Shown piece after piece: positions 62,758-64,000 of a stretch of DNA of 64,000 bases. The DNA comes from Halobellus inordinatus (GTDB taxonomy: Archaea; Halobacteriota; Halobacteria; Halobacteriales; Haloferacaceae): positions 682,001 through 746,000 of the forward strand of contig NZ_JANHAV010000001.1 in assembly GCF_024464655.1 (NCBI RefSeq). Direction: 5' to 3'. The notes under the pieces are model-generated. The model was not told the origin of the DNA. It did no database searches and saw only the letters and a list, made by a program, of their open reading frames with translations. A program made the translations under genes and the position numbers. Numbering within the stretch: the first letter of the stretch is position 1; every line of letters begins with the position of its first letter.

Positions 62758-64000
62758 ATGAGGGACCTAGAAGAAATCAAGCGACTCCACCGTCGCGGAA
62801 CGAGTGATAACGCTCGTCCGTATCCTCAGACCCCTGTCCCGTCTCCGGCGATGGGTGGTGGGGGAGACCGCTCACCGGTTACCCCAGTAGGATTGGACGC
62901 ACGGCGGCATGAACAGGTAGACGCCGTCATCCAGAAGTTGACAGGTGATCGGCACGAGATTCCAGCACCGTTCTCGAAGCGAGAGCTGTACCAGACCGCT
63001 GCAGACGTAGGAATCGAGGTGTGGAAACCCGCAGTAAAGAACCGAGTCACCGAGCGTGTACTCGACCGACTCAGCTACGAGTGGGACTCAGCCTCTCAAA
63101 CATTCGCGCCCGTCGTCACGGATGAACTCATCAAGGACATTCAACGGGCAGCAGGCACCATCACTCCAGCATTCAATACGAAATTGTCCGAGTCGCTCCA
63201 CAAGCAACTCCAGGAGTGGTGCGAGCTGCACGGAATCGGGTCGATAGAAACAGTGGAGGTACAGAGAACTGTTGCGCGACACGCCGTCCTGAATGTTCTC
63301 CTAAAAGCGACGATGTACGAATGGTACCGGTTTCACGGCATCGTTCCACCACTCTCCAATTCGGTACAACAGGCGTTTCACAACGCACGGAAGCAGACAG
63401 GAGACAGAGCATTCAATCAGTTCATTCTTGACCACGTCACAGAACTGGCTGATGAGGACCTCCTGAAATCTACGTTGGCTCACCGGGATCGATTGCTCTT
63501 CTCACCCCAGCCAACGGAAGATATTGGGAAGCTCTACGCGGAGCTAACACCGAGCGAGTATCGACAGTCACTCGGGCAGTTTCGGACACCGCCGGAAATT
63601 GCAGTGACGATGAAGTCCTGGGCTAACCGCGATGTCGACCACCTTCTCGACCCTGGAATGGGAGCCGGCGTACTATCCAGCGCGTTTCACCCGCGCTGGA
63701 GTCTAAACACTGACCCCACGCACGTCGACGGGATCGAACGTAGCCCCCTCGCTCGGGTCATGGGCGCGACAGCACTCACTTTGGGTGGACAGCTGAATAC
63801 GCCGCGAACACACGACTTCCTCAATCTTGATCCAGACGAACTACAACACGATATTGGCGGGATCGTATGTAACCCCCCATACACGAGCGGGGATGCGCTC
63901 CCGAAAGAGTACAAAGAACAGATCAACGCCGACATGGAGCAATCGACAGGAATCGACGTCAGTGCGCGATCACCACTCTACACGTATTTCATGTACCATA
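62758..64000 (+). CDS. N6-adenine-type DNA methyltransferase, 3' truncated by window edge
   Basis: The frame runs from ATG 62758 to the window end without a stop, at least 414 residues. The first 280 residues are helical and unrecognised. Then come LGQFRTPPEIA near residue 272-282, SAM motif I LLDPGMGAGVLSSAF near 297-311, and the catalytic motif NPPYTS near 374-379, the order of gamma-type amino-methyltransferases. A GTG at 62719 is an alternative start after an in-frame stop. It may belong to a restriction, BREX-like or Type IIG system whose partner lies beyond the window. Confidence 0.8.
   Translation, partial: MRDLEEIKRLHRRGTSDNARPYPQTPVPSPAMGGGGDRSPVTPVGLDARRHEQVDAVIQKLTGDRHEIPAPFSKRELYQTAADVGIEVWKPAVKNRVTERVLDRLSYEWDSASQTFAPVVTDELIKDIQRAAGTITPAFNTKLSESLHKQLQEWCELHGIGSIETVEVQRTVARHAVLNVLLKATMYEWYRFHGIVPPLSNSVQQAFHNARKQTGDRAFNQFILDHVTELADEDLLKSTLAHRDRLLFSPQPTEDIGKLYAELTPSEYRQSLGQFRTPPEIAVTMKSWANRDVDHLLDPGMGAGVLSSAFHPRWSLNTDPTHVDGIERSPLARVMGATALTLGGQLNTPRTHDFLNLDPDELQHDIGGIVCNPPYTSGDALPKEYKEQINADMEQSTGIDVSARSPLYTYFMYH

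Noticed and set aside
1-64000. tRNA genes or a tRNA attachment site for an island
   Set aside because: No cloverleaf was recognised near either recombinase gene by eye; a tRNA scan would settle this.

Overview
The window reads as a haloarchaeal (class Halobacteria) accessory region, from a chromosomal island or a megaplasmid. The proteins are strongly acidic. Starts are often leaderless, with an AT-rich TATA box about 25-30 bp upstream, and many genes overlap by 4 bp (ATGA/GTGA). No tRNA, rRNA or core housekeeping gene was seen. Most genes look like nucleic-acid defence, recombination or mobile-element functions, so I read the window as a dense defence island. All assignments come from reading motifs; no database search was run.

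Layout. 1-2.2 kb: the end of a UPF1-like SF1 helicase and a small DNA methyltransferase. 2.4-6.4 kb: regulators, a tyrosine recombinase and a zinc-ribbon protein. 6.9-8.9 kb: an IS4-superfamily transposase. 9-11.8 kb: a DUF429 protein, a uracil-DNA-glycosylase-like protein, an AbrB-like protein and an unknown. 11.9-12.35 kb: a promoter followed by about 450 nt of nested hairpins with no ORF, a candidate large structured RNA, then a zinc-ribbon/OB-like gene pair. 13-15 kb: an unknown gene and a catalytic-core-only tyrosine recombinase. 15-18.7 kb: three different nucleases (QxK-type PD-(D/E)XK, PDDEXK_4-like, HNH).

18.9-22.8 kb holds a tight minus-strand operon with two RAMP-like proteins, an uncharacterised protein, a zinc-finger protein and a DnaQ-like exonuclease. 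It fits the derived class 1 CRISPR-related HRAMP system of haloarchaea, with no CRISPR array in the window. Two palindromic operators flank the TATA box upstream and probably bind the divergently encoded winged-helix protein. 23.5-29.3 kb is a Type I restriction system whose M subunit is fused to a half S subunit. 29.4-33.9 kb is McrBC with a large multi-domain McrB. 33.9-38 kb holds a DEDD exonuclease paired with a GHKL ATPase/HExxH protein, an Mrr-like nuclease and an M48-like membrane peptidase.

38.3-58.2 kb is the centrepiece. A six-gene minus-strand operon encodes an AAA-winged-helix ATPase, an unknown protein, a DUF2797 zinc protein, a long Argonaute of the NgAgo type with an intact DEDD tetrad and N-terminal OB domain, an HhH/DEDDy exonuclease and a DUF1998 helicase (the last two resemble MrfB/MrfA). 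A 72-bp promoter region separates it from a plus-strand operon encoding Mre11, Rad50, NurA, a HAS-barrel-like protein, HerA and a phospholipase-D-like/ATPase fusion. I infer that DNA-guided nicking by Argonaute may be coupled to unwinding and end resection.

58.4-62 kb is a small cassette (TIR-like candidate, winged-helix regulator, two unknowns) bracketed by two copies of an unusual paired 18-bp repeat with an exact 65-bp period. The window ends inside an N6-adenine-type DNA methyltransferase gene.
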